DNA of 41,417 bases, taken from assembly GCA_002399735.1 (NCBI GenBank), contig DHEF01000023.1, positions 1 through 41,417 on the forward strand, written 5' to 3'. Below the pieces are notes generated by a model, which ran no database searches, was not told where the DNA came from, and was given only the letters and a program-made list of their open reading frames with translations. Within the stretch, counting starts at the first letter, position 1; the number at the start of each line of letters is the position of its first letter. Positions 24,093 to 32,612 of this stretch are shown here, piece after piece. This stretch comes from Chitinophagaceae bacterium UBA4857. GTDB taxonomy: Bacteria > Bacteroidota > Bacteroidia > Chitinophagales > Chitinophagaceae. Position numbers and translations under genes: made by a program.

Positions 24093-26867
24093 GTGCGAGT
24101 GAAGAAAATTATAACAAGTGTAGGGTTGTTAATTTTATGCGGACAATTAACCGCACAAAGTCCGTGGCCGGTAGTAAACAAAACCGCTAAACCATGGACA
24201 CGCTGGTGGTGGATGGGCAGTGCTGTAAACGAAAAAGATATCAGCAGCATGTTAACCACTTATAATAAAAGTGGTTTAGGTGGCGTGGAAGTGGTACCTA
24301 TTTATGGTGCCAAAGGTTATGAAAAACAGTACATCGATTATTTATCGCCGCAATGGGTGGGCATGTTAAACAGCACTATTGAAAAAGCGGGTAAATTAAA
24401 TATGGGGGTGAATGTATCGGTGGGAAGTGGCTGGCCCATTGGTGGTCCGCAGGTGAAACTAACCGATGCTGCTACCAAACTAGTGATACAACAATATACG
24501 ATTAATGCAGGCCAAATTTTTACTACAAAAATTGAGATAGAAGACAGCAAACAAAAAAACCTGGAAGGTGTTGGAGTAAGTGTTATTACAGCTTATGGGC
24601 CTAATAATGAAACGCTGGATGTAACGGGGTACCTGCAACAGGATGGCACCTTGAAATGGAAACCTGCCGCGGGTGAATGGAAACTATATGCCGCTTTTAA
24701 TGGCAAAACAAGACAACAGGTTAAACGTGCTGCACCGGGTGGTACGGGTTATACCCTGGATCATTTTTCGGCAAATGCCATTAATCATTATTTACAAAAG
24801 TTTGATGAAGCACTCGGTAACAGCACGGCTAAAGTGCATGCTTTTTATAACGACAGCTACGAAGTTTTTGGAGCCAACTGGACACCGGATTTATTTAAAG
24901 AATTTGAAAAAAGACGCGGCTACAGTTTAAAGCCTTATATAAAATATTTAACCGGTACTGACAGCAGCGAAATAACGGCCCGTATAAAATCAGACTACCG
25001 CGAAACAATTGCCGATTTAATGCTGGATAATTTTTCGGAGCCATTTACCAACTGGGCACATAAAAACAAATCATTATCGTTGAACCAGGCACATGGCTCC
25101 CCAGGTAATTTGCTGGACATGTATGCCGCCGTTGATATACCGGAAACAGAAACATTTGGTTCCAGTAGTTTTAATATACCCGGATTAAAAATTGATACAG
25201 CTGATACCAAACACGCTGACCCTGATTTTTATATGTTCAAATATGCCTCATCGGCAGCACATATAAAAGGTAACAACCTTGTATCTAGTGAAACCTTTAC
25301 CTGGTTAGCAGAACATTTTAAAAGTAATTGGGCACATTGTAAACCCGAAATTGAACAACTTTTTCTAGCTGGTGTAAACCATATGTTTTATCATGGAACG
25401 ACCTATTCCCCTACAGCTGCAAGCTGGCCGGGTTGGTTATTTTATGCCTCGTTAAATGTGGTACCTGAAAATAGTTTATGGCCGCATTTAAAAGGATTAA
25501 ACGATTATATAACCCGCTGTCAATCTGTTTTACAAGCCGGCAAGCCTGATAATGACATTTTACTTTACTGGCCGGTATATGACTTATGGGACGATGCCAA
25601 AGGTTTGGATATGCCGTTTAGAGCGCATAACTTAAACAAATGGTTATACCCTACCGATTTTTATGAAGACGCTGTTTGGCTACAAAAAAACGGCTATACC
25701 TACGATTTTGTATCGGATAGAATGATCGAGGAAGCTAAGATTACCGATAACAAAATAATGGTTGACCGTAAAGGGAATGCTTATAAAACAATCATTGTAT
25801 CGGAAAGTAAATTAATGCCCTTAGCAACATTTAAAAGCTTATTGCAATTAGCAGATAGTGGCGCTACGATTATTATGCAACAATTACCCGCCGATGTACC
25901 GGGCTTGTATGAACTGGATGAAAGACGCAAGACATTAAACGAAATAAAAGAAGGTTTAACGGTTGCCGTAGTAAGCAAGGGTTTAAATGTAATAAGCAAG
26001 GGAAAAGGTAAAATTATTATTGCCAATACACTGAATAAAGGTTTGCGATATATAAATATTTCGGGCGAAGATATAGCACAGGCATCTTTACAATACATTA
26101 AACGCAAGGATGCCGGCAGTACTTACTACTATATTGTTAACCACAGCAGTAAATCCGTTGACAGTGTGTTTGCATTTAATACAACAGCCACTCATGCACA
26201 GTTACTTAATCCATTGACAGGTGTTTATGGCAATACAGCTATACAACAATTAAACAACAAACCGACGGTTCATATACAATTGCAGGCAGGAGAAAGTATT
26301 ATTGTAAAATTTAGCAACAAGGCTGCAGGCAATAAACAATGGAACTTTTACCAACCCGCTGATGAGCCAATAGTATTAAACAATAACTGGCAACTTAGCT
26401 TTAAAGAAGGCGGTCCTGGTTTACCTGCAAAACGTACATTAACAACCTTGAACAATTGGACCAGCTTACAGGACACTACAGCTAATAATTTTTCAGGCAC
26501 AGGGGTGTACACTGCTGTTTTCACATTAACTGATAAAAAAGCTGATGAATATTTATTGCAATTGGGACAGGTAAACGAATCGGCAAGGGTATTTATTAAT
26601 GGCAAAGATGCAGGTATTTTATGGAGTGTACCCTACCAGACATATATTGGCAAGTATTTAAAAAAGGGCTCAAACACCATTCGAATTGAAGTTGCTAACC
26701 TGATGGCTAATCGTATAAGATATATGGATAAAAATAATATGCCATGGCGTAACTACCATGAAATAAATTTTGTAAACATCCACTATAAAACCTTTGATGC
26801 GGCTGACTGGAAAGTGATGCCATCGGGATTAGAAGGGCCAGTAACGATTACAGCATTGATGAAATAA
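24093..26867 (+). CDS. GH106-type alpha-L-rhamnosidase
   Basis: 924 residues. Two GTG codons (24093, 24099) are possible starts; no ATG gives the signal peptide VKKIITSVGLLILCGQLTAQ. The N-terminus PWTRWWWMGSAVNEKDI, then GLGGVEVVPIYGAKGYEKQY and NVSVGSGWPIGGP, is characteristic of GH106 (COG-level family of large rhamnosidases). The C-terminal part has a galactose-binding-like beta-sandwich (GTGVYTAVFTL, LGQVNESARVFINGKDAG, GSNTIRIEVANLMANRI). Such enzymes release L-rhamnose by inversion from pectic oligosaccharides. In this locus it would strip rhamnose from rhamnogalacturonan I fragments, or from a side chain. The repeat E copy reaches its start region, so its promoter and ribosome site lie in or next to the repeat. 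Confidence 0.87.
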   Translation: MRVKKIITSVGLLILCGQLTAQSPWPVVNKTAKPWTRWWWMGSAVNEKDISSMLTTYNKSGLGGVEVVPIYGAKGYEKQYIDYLSPQWVGMLNSTIEKAGKLNMGVNVSVGSGWPIGGPQVKLTDAATKLVIQQYTINAGQIFTTKIEIEDSKQKNLEGVGVSVITAYGPNNETLDVTGYLQQDGTLKWKPAAGEWKLYAAFNGKTRQQVKRAAPGGTGYTLDHFSANAINHYLQKFDEALGNSTAKVHAFYNDSYEVFGANWTPDLFKEFEKRRGYSLKPYIKYLTGTDSSEITARIKSDYRETIADLMLDNFSEPFTNWAHKNKSLSLNQAHGSPGNLLDMYAAVDIPETETFGSSSFNIPGLKIDTADTKHADPDFYMFKYASSAAHIKGNNLVSSETFTWLAEHFKSNWAHCKPEIEQLFLAGVNHMFYHGTTYSPTAASWPGWLFYASLNVVPENSLWPHLKGLNDYITRCQSVLQAGKPDNDILLYWPVYDLWDDAKGLDMPFRAHNLNKWLYPTDFYEDAVWLQKNGYTYDFVSDRMIEEAKITDNKIMVDRKGNAYKTIIVSESKLMPLATFKSLLQLADSGATIIMQQLPADVPGLYELDERRKTLNEIKEGLTVAVVSKGLNVISKGKGKIIIANTLNKGLRYINISGEDIAQASLQYIKRKDAGSTYYYIVNHSSKSVDSVFAFNTTATHAQLLNPLTGVYGNTAIQQLNNKPTVHIQLQAGESIIVKFSNKAAGNKQWNFYQPADEPIVLNNNWQLSFKEGGPGLPAKRTLTTLNNWTSLQDTTANNFSGTGVYTAVFTLTDKKADEYLLQLGQVNESARVFINGKDAGILWSVPYQTYIGKYLKKGSNTIRIEVANLMANRIRYMDKNNMPWRNYHEINFVNIHYKTFDAADWKVMPSGLEGPVTITALMK

Positions 26868-26928
26868 AACGGGAATGATGAATTTTACAATTGCTATAAA
26901 TTCTTATCCCTTCTTTTAAAAAGTTCAC

Positions 26929-28452
26929 ATGTTAAAGTTTCTATTTTCTTTATGCAGTTTGTTAGTAACCATTATGGTTACTGCGCAATTAAAGTTACCT
27001 GCACTTATTAGCAATAATATGGTGTTACAACAAAACCAATCCGTGGCATTATGGGGATGGGCTGCACCAGGTGCTAAGGTAGAAATACAACCCGTTTGGA
27101 AAGACTATCCTAAAACAATTACTGCCGATGCAAATGGAAAATGGATGATTCATATAGCAACCCCTAAAGCCGGTGGCCCCTACACTATTCATTTTAAAAG
27201 TAACAGCCAGTCAATAACTGTAGAAAATATTATGATTGGTGAAGTATGGCTGGCTTCGGGTCAATCAAATATGGAATTTCCAATGGGCAAGGGAGAAGGT
27301 TGGCGTACCGGTGCACATAACGCTGCAACAGAAATGCCTATAGCTAATTATCCAAACATTCGCATGATAGATGTTCCTAACCGTGTGAGTGATGTACCCC
27401 AAGATGACTTTAAAGGTGAATGGATGGCTTGTACACCTGAAACAATAAAAGACTTTTCAGCCGTAGCTTATTTTTTTGCCAAAGAAATACAAGCATCAAC
27501 CGGTTATGCTATTGGTATTATTAACAGCACCTGGGGTGGCACACCAGCCGAGTCGTGGACAAGAAAAGATATTTTAGCAAAAGATACCGGCTTTCAAAAA
27601 ATACTGGAACGTTACCAGCAGGATATAGAAAAATATCCGGCAGCTTACGCAAAATATAAAACCAGTTATGAAAAATGGAAAGCCGATACGAGTAGTACTA
27701 AAAAAGGAGCGCCCAAAGAACCTGTTGGCACTAACCATAATAAATCGCCTGGCAAGTTATACAATGGTATGATTGCTCCGTTAATTCCTTACACATTAAA
27801 AGGCGTTATCTGGTATCAGGGCGAATCAAACGCTGATCGTGCATGGCAATACAGGCGCTTGTTTCCAGCGATGATTAATGGCTGGCGACAAGATTGGCAT
27901 AATAACAAACTGCCTTTTTATTTTGTGCAAATTGCGCCACATCGTAGTCAGCCACCAGAAATTAGAGAAGCACAATTATACACTTGGCAAACAACCAATA
28001 ACACCGGCATGGTGGTGAGTACCGATTATGGTGACTCGCTGGATATTCATCCACGTAATAAAGAAGTAATAGGAAAACGTTTATCGCTTTGGGCGTTGAA
28101 GAATCAGTACGGTAAAAAAACTATCGAAACATCCGGACCTGTTTACAAAAAAATGCAAGTAAAAGGCAATAAAATAATTATAACTTTTACAAACGCTAAA
28201 GGATTAAATGCATTGAATAATCAACCATTGCAGGAGTTTCTAATTGCCGGTAGCGATAAAAAATTTGTACCTGCGCAAGCTATTATAAAAGGCAATACGG
28301 TTACCGTTTGGAGCAATGAAATTAATACGCCAGTTGCTGTAAGGTTTAACTGGAGCAAAGTACCACAAGCTGAATTGTATAATGCGGCTGGCCTGCCTGC
28401 TACACCATTTAGAACAGATAACTGGCCGGTAGCAACGCAAGGGAAAGACTAA
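26929..28452 (+). CDS. Sialate-O-acetylesterase-type SGNH esterase
   Basis: 507 residues with signal peptide (KFLFSLCSLLVTIMVTAQ). The opening LKLPALISNNMVLQQ, then VALWGWAAPGAKVEI, is a beta-sandwich typical of the family. GEVWLASGQSNMEFP holds the nucleophile Ser, GIINSTWGGTPAESW is block II-like, VIWYQGESNA follows, and the catalytic pair is in DSLDIHPRNK. Members in pectin and xylan loci take acetyl groups off plant glycans rather than sialic acid, and no sialic acid gene is near, so action on acetylated pectin is the better guess. It follows GH106 after 61 bases. Confidence 0.88.
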   Translation: MLKFLFSLCSLLVTIMVTAQLKLPALISNNMVLQQNQSVALWGWAAPGAKVEIQPVWKDYPKTITADANGKWMIHIATPKAGGPYTIHFKSNSQSITVENIMIGEVWLASGQSNMEFPMGKGEGWRTGAHNAATEMPIANYPNIRMIDVPNRVSDVPQDDFKGEWMACTPETIKDFSAVAYFFAKEIQASTGYAIGIINSTWGGTPAESWTRKDILAKDTGFQKILERYQQDIEKYPAAYAKYKTSYEKWKADTSSTKKGAPKEPVGTNHNKSPGKLYNGMIAPLIPYTLKGVIWYQGESNADRAWQYRRLFPAMINGWRQDWHNNKLPFYFVQIAPHRSQPPEIREAQLYTWQTTNNTGMVVSTDYGDSLDIHPRNKEVIGKRLSLWALKNQYGKKTIETSGPVYKKMQVKGNKIIITFTNAKGLNALNNQPLQEFLIAGSDKKFVPAQAIIKGNTVTVWSNEINTPVAVRFNWSKVPQAELYNAAGLPATPFRTDNWPVATQGKD

Positions 28453-28824
28453 GGAGAGAAGTCGGGAAGACCGTTAGTCAGAAAGACCGGAAGTTAGAGA
28501 GAAGTTTATAGTAGGATTAAGTTACCAGCTTTAGTGCCCTGATTGAGCTGACGTTGCGACGTTCATCGTTCTGTTCGCTAATCAGCAGCAGATTCGCTGA
28601 CATAAACCACCGAGTTTGCACAGAGGATTTTCACGGAGTAACACAGAGAAAACTCCATACAACTCTGTGAAAAAACTCCTTTAACTCCGTGGTTATTATG
28701 TCCATACTTTGGTTCGTGAGACAGGAACCAAGGCTACAGAGTCCTATAACTTCAACGACCGTAATCCCGAGCAAAGCGAGGGAACTCCTTGGCAAAAAAA
28801 CTTTAAATAAAAGAGGATGAACTT
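28453..28824 (+). repeat. 16-bp tandem array and inverted element, copy K
   Basis: Three 16-bp units at 28460-28507 (AGTCGGGAAGACCGTT, AGTCAGAAAGACCGGA, AGTTAGAGAGAAGTTT) start right after the esterase gene. From 28537 to about 28735 lies the 150-200 bp element whose inverted copy J is at 13497-13645. Its ends AACCACCGAGTT (28604) and AACTCCGTGGTT (28683) are complementary but for one base, and between them lie several CACAGAG/CACGGAG motifs, so it can form a long imperfect hairpin. No gene is seen here. Confidence 0.7.
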
Positions 28825-28960
28825 GCACACTGCTCAATAGAATTACCGAACGATGCAGTGAGAGTCTTTAATTCATTTCCACTGGAAATAAATTAAACCC
28901 CAACCCTATCGGGTTACAACAGACGATGATAGTAGTACTACAGCCGATAATATAAAAAAA
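28825..28960 (+). repeat. Intergenic mosaic repeat, copy F (with hairpin module)
   Basis: CACTGCTCAATAGAATTACC begins like copies B and E. Then comes a hairpin TTTAATTCATTTCC / GGAAATAAATTAAA (28867-28897, loop ACT), then CAACCCTATCGGGTTACAAC, then AGACGATGATAGTAGTACTA and the CAGCCGATAAT tail. The hairpin-to-tail order matches copy L. It stands upstream of the GH28 gene. Confidence 0.75.
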
Positions 28961-28971
28961 CGCAGGATGCT

Positions 28972-28991
28972 TCAGGATAGCCTGCCTTTTG
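28972..28991. other. Short GCAGGATGCTTCAGGATAGCCTGC hairpin upstream of GH28
   Basis: GCAGG near 28962 and CCTGC near 28981 can pair across a loop with GATGC/ GATAGC. It lies in the probable 5' untranslated region of the GH28 gene, 50 bases before its start. A role is not shown by sequence. Confidence 0.3.
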
Positions 28992-29033
28992 TAAGAACTA
29001 TCTTTAAACAATTACTAAACGATTGATTTTGCC

Positions 29034-30482
29034 ATGCGTATATTGAATGCCTCTTTACTATTCCTTTTATTTATATCCTTATCTATAAATAGTACTACCC
29101 TATTTGCACAAATGCCCGAACCTAAATGGGCCAAAAAAGTTGGCGCTAAAAAGTTTCCTAAATCGCAACAATTATTTTACGTTAACGATTACGGTGCAGT
29201 AAATGACACGGTAACCATCAATACAAAAGCCATACAAGCCGCTGTAGATGCAGCTGCAAAAAATGGTGGCGGTATAGTTGCTTTCCGTCCGGGAACGTAT
29301 GTTACAGGGTCGATTTTTTTAAAAACCAATGTGCATTTACGCATTGATTTAGGTGTGTTGATATTGGGATCGCAAAGTTTTGACGATTACCCTGAAATTG
29401 ACACACGTATTGCCGGCATTGAAATGAAATGGCCTGCCGCATTAATTAATATGATTGGGGTAAAAAATGTGGCTATTACCGGCAAGGGTGTTATTAATGC
29501 CCGGGGTAAATTTTGCTGGGATAAATACTGGAACATGCGTAGAAAAGAATATGAACCAAAAGGTTTGCGTTGGGTAGTTGACTATGATGCAAAAAGAGTA
29601 CGTACCGTATTAACACAAGATGCAACTGATGTTACCATAAAAGATATTACCATAAAAAATGCAGGCTTCTGGACAGTACAGCTTTTATATTCCACCAAAA
29701 TAACCGTAGATGGAATTATTATTCGTAATAACGAAGATGGCCACGGTCCAAGCACTGATGGTATAGACGTTGATTCATCGAGTTGGGTACTGATACAGAA
29801 CTGTGATATAGATTGTAATGATGATAATTTTTGTTTAAAGGCAGGACGTGATGCGGATGGTTTACGAGTAAATCGCCCGACAGAATATGTGGTAATAAGA
29901 AACAGTTTAGCCAGGCGTGGTGGCGGATTGGTAACACTGGGCAGTGAAACCAGTGGCGGCATAAGGCATGTACTGGCAAAGGATCTGGTGGCCATTGGTA
30001 CAGGTAATGCTTTTCATGTAAAATCGGCCGTTACCCGTGGTGGCACGGTTGAAGATATACATATACAAAACATTACAATGGATAGCGTAAAAAATGCGAT
30101 TAAGTTTAACATGAACTGGAACCCTACTTACAGTTACTCTAAATTACCTGAAGGTTACGACAGCACAAACGCACCCGCACATTGGAATAAATTATTAACA
30201 ACAGTTACCCCAGAGCAGGGACGTCCTACTTTTCGCAATATTCATATATCCAATATACACTCAAAAGGTGCTTTATTGGCTTTTAGCAGCACAGGTCTGC
30301 CAACATCATACGTAAGTAATATTCATTTTAAAAATATTGACTTAACAGTTAACGAATCCGGCATTATTAACTTTTCTGAAAACTGGACTTTTGAAAATGT
30401 AATTATCAGGCCAAAAGATGGTAAACCTTTTAAAGTGGAGAAAGTAAGAGGTATTGATTTAAAGAAAGTAAGTTATAAATAA
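29034..30482 (+). CDS. Exo-type polygalacturonase / rhamnogalacturonan hydrolase, family GH28
   Basis: 482 residues with signal peptide (ending STTLFAQ). It is a right-handed beta-helix of GH28. STDGIDVDSS stands for the NTD motif and DCNDDNFCLKAG for the DD motif (catalytic aspartates). The usual GHG motif is replaced by GSETSGG, and the RIK region reads FHVKSAVTRGG. The GSExSGG form is typical of exo-acting and many Bacteroidota GH28 enzymes. It would release galacturonate or galacturonate-rhamnose units from fragment ends. It is the last gene of the pectin run; the next gene converges on it with only 7 bases between, and no terminator is visible. Confidence 0.92.
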   Translation: MRILNASLLFLLFISLSINSTTLFAQMPEPKWAKKVGAKKFPKSQQLFYVNDYGAVNDTVTINTKAIQAAVDAAAKNGGGIVAFRPGTYVTGSIFLKTNVHLRIDLGVLILGSQSFDDYPEIDTRIAGIEMKWPAALINMIGVKNVAITGKGVINARGKFCWDKYWNMRRKEYEPKGLRWVVDYDAKRVRTVLTQDATDVTIKDITIKNAGFWTVQLLYSTKITVDGIIIRNNEDGHGPSTDGIDVDSSSWVLIQNCDIDCNDDNFCLKAGRDADGLRVNRPTEYVVIRNSLARRGGGLVTLGSETSGGIRHVLAKDLVAIGTGNAFHVKSAVTRGGTVEDIHIQNITMDSVKNAIKFNMNWNPTYSYSKLPEGYDSTNAPAHWNKLLTTVTPEQGRPTFRNIHISNIHSKGALLAFSSTGLPTSYVSNIHFKNIDLTVNESGIINFSENWTFENVIIRPKDGKPFKVEKVRGIDLKKVSYK

Positions 30483-30489
30483 GAGGCTA

Positions 30490-31773
30490 TTAATTATGTC
30501 TATTTAAAACACTTACAATAACAGTATCAACCTGCTTTGCTGTATCGCTTAATGGCTTGCCATAAAAAGAAGTTTCATATTCATTTCTATAAACACCATT
30601 TGCCTGCTTTTTTATCATTTCTTTTTTATTCAATGAAGTTGAAGACATAAAACCGATTGCCGCCAAACCTAAAACAATAAAAAATACCACATAACCATTC
30701 TTCAGAAATTTTAAAACAGCATTGTTATTAAAATTAAGTGGAGTAACCAAAACTCCAGCAAATATTAAAGGTAATACCGGCACCCAAAAGCGAGGATCGT
30801 AAAAAGGCCAGTTAAACATTAAAATTGAATAGAAAAGAATATATATTTTAATAATAACCGGAATGTTGTTATTTTTTGAAAAGAAAAAATAACAAATAGT
30901 GCCAAAGCAAAGCACACCCAATAGTGTAAATACCCAACCCGTAATAGTAGCCGGTATAAAACCATTTACCTTTGCCATAGAAATATTAAAAACAATTTCT
31001 GCCCATTCCTGAAAATGCCATTTAAAAACAGTTAACACGCTGGCACCTTCCTCAAACTGTTTACTAAGTACGCCTGTATAATGATTTAAACCCAACTGTT
31101 TGGAAAACAATACAGTTAATACTAACAAACCTGCACCAATTAATACTAATACCTTATGCTTACGAATCAGGTTAATTATCTGTTTCCTGTACTCCCATAA
31201 AATTCCTGCGAATAATGCTGCAAATAGAGCAATGCCTACGGTTCGGGTGAAAAAAGCTAATACACCAAATAAAAAAGCACCAAGTAAGAAAAGAATTTTT
31301 TTAGAAACCGTGTAACGATAAAAAAAGTAGAGGCTGACAACAGATACAAACACATACTGCATTTCAGACAGAGGATGAACCACAAACTTTATAGTGGTCC
31401 AGCTTAATAATACAGCTATTCCAAATAGATAGCCATTAAGCTTGCTGCCAAATATGTTTTTAATTATGTATAAAGAAACAAATAAGTAAATGCAGTTGAT
31501 GAGTATAATACTCCAGGAATATAATAAACCAATTTTAGATAACCCATATAATAAAGCAGTATAACCGTATGGCAGGTAATCTTGCGAGGCGAAAGAATTA
31601 GGATCGCAACCTAACTCCCAACAATCTTTAATTCCAAAATACCTTAAAGTATCAACATGTAAACGTAATGGAGAAAGTATATTTACAAGATAAACTATTA
31701 CTAATAAAATAAATATTGCCTTTATATATGGCGCATATTTATTAGCAGGTGAAAATGGAAGACTGTTAGCCAT
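30490..31773 (-). CDS. Multi-membrane protein, GT-C glycosyltransferase-like
   Basis: 427 residues, mostly hydrophobic, with about ten predicted membrane helices (for example IFILLVIVYLVNIL, WSIILINCIYLFVSLYII, GIALFAALFAGILW). The first outer loop carries HVDTLRYFGIKD, an acidic site placed as in GT39/ArnT-like transferases that use polyprenyl-phosphate sugars. The loop near CWELGCDPNSFASQDYLPYG may be disulfide-linked. It ends 9 bases after the GT2 gene on the same strand, so both are likely one transcript; such pairs (a polyprenyl-phosphate sugar synthase and a GT-C protein) attach sugars on the outer face of the inner membrane. The acceptor is unknown. Confidence 0.7.
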   Translation of the reverse strand: MANSLPFSPANKYAPYIKAIFILLVIVYLVNILSPLRLHVDTLRYFGIKDCWELGCDPNSFASQDYLPYGYTALLYGLSKIGLLYSWSIILINCIYLFVSLYIIKNIFGSKLNGYLFGIAVLLSWTTIKFVVHPLSEMQYVFVSVVSLYFFYRYTVSKKILFLLGAFLFGVLAFFTRTVGIALFAALFAGILWEYRKQIINLIRKHKVLVLIGAGLLVLTVLFSKQLGLNHYTGVLSKQFEEGASVLTVFKWHFQEWAEIVFNISMAKVNGFIPATITGWVFTLLGVLCFGTICYFFFSKNNNIPVIIKIYILFYSILMFNWPFYDPRFWVPVLPLIFAGVLVTPLNFNNNAVLKFLKNGYVVFFIVLGLAAIGFMSSTSLNKKEMIKKQANGVYRNEYETSFYGKPLSDTAKQVDTVIVSVLNRHN

Positions 31774-31782
31774 TGTAGTACA

Positions 31783-32514
31783 TTACTTTTTTGAAAAAAT
31801 ATTGTATTTGAAAATACAGTAAATTGCTCTTACGCCATCTTTCCAACCAATTTTTTTCCCCTCCTCATAAGTACGACCGTAGTAAGATATACCGACTTCA
31901 TAAATTCTGATTTTAGGCACCCTAGATATTTTGGCTGTCACTTCAGGTTCGAAACCAAACCTTCTTTCCTTTAGGTTAAGCGATTGTACAACGGAGGTTT
32001 TAAAAAGTTTATAACATGTTTCCATATCAGTAAGGTTAAGGTTGGTAAACATGTTTGAAAGGAATGTTAATACAAATTTATTACCGATAGTATGCCAAAA
32101 GAATAATATACGATGAGGGCTACCACCCATAAAACGGGAACCGTAGACTACATCGGCATCACCCCTTACTACTGGTTTTATTAAAAGATTATACTCTTCT
32201 GGATCATATTCCAAGTCAGCATCCTGAATAATAAGGTAATCGCCAGTAGCACTTTTTATACCGGTATGCAATGCGGCCCCTTTACCTTTATTTACCTCGT
32301 GTTTAAAGTATTTGATATTTAATGCGGGATTATTACGCTGATAATTTTCAATAGCGTCTCCCGTGTTATCAGATGAACAGTCATCTACGATAACAACCTC
32401 TTTTTCAATATTATTAATGAGTGTGACATTAGATATACGGTCCAAAATAAGGTGTATAGTTCTCGCTTCGTTATAAGCAGGAATCACAATAGAAAGTTTA
32501 TTAAAACTTACCAT
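31783..32514 (-). CDS. GT2 glycosyltransferase, dolichyl/polyprenyl-phosphate sugar synthase-like
   Basis: 243 residues, soluble GT-A fold. KLSIVIPAYNEARTI and VVIVDDCSSDNT form the nucleotide-binding half; HTGIKSATGDYLIIQDADLEYDP holds the DxD motif; GSRFMGG and the DMETCYKLFK segment are typical of the DPM1/UDP-glucose:polyprenyl phosphate transferase group. There is no C-terminal membrane helix pair, so it probably acts at the inner face of the membrane. It would make a polyprenyl-phosphate sugar for the GT-C-like protein encoded 9 bases downstream. Confidence 0.88.
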   Translation of the reverse strand: MVSFNKLSIVIPAYNEARTIHLILDRISNVTLINNIEKEVVIVDDCSSDNTGDAIENYQRNNPALNIKYFKHEVNKGKGAALHTGIKSATGDYLIIQDADLEYDPEEYNLLIKPVVRGDADVVYGSRFMGGSPHRILFFWHTIGNKFVLTFLSNMFTNLNLTDMETCYKLFKTSVVQSLNLKERRFGFEPEVTAKISRVPKIRIYEVGISYYGRTYEEGKKIGWKDGVRAIYCIFKYNIFSKK

Positions 32515-32612
32515 AAATGAATTTTATAAGGTTTAGTATTGTAGTAAATGGGCTAAAATAGGTGCACTATTCGGCAACTAAAGTACGTCAGATATATTTG
32601 TTACGCAACTGT

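Noticed and set aside
26929..28452. True sialic acid metabolism
   Set aside because: The esterase family name refers to sialate, but no sialidase, lyase or epimerase gene is nearby. The pectin neighbours make plant glycan deacetylation more likely.
28999..29006. TATCTTTA upstream of the GH28 gene as a -7 box
   Set aside because: It lacks the final G of the motif and has no -33 element at the right distance; it was not listed as a promoter.
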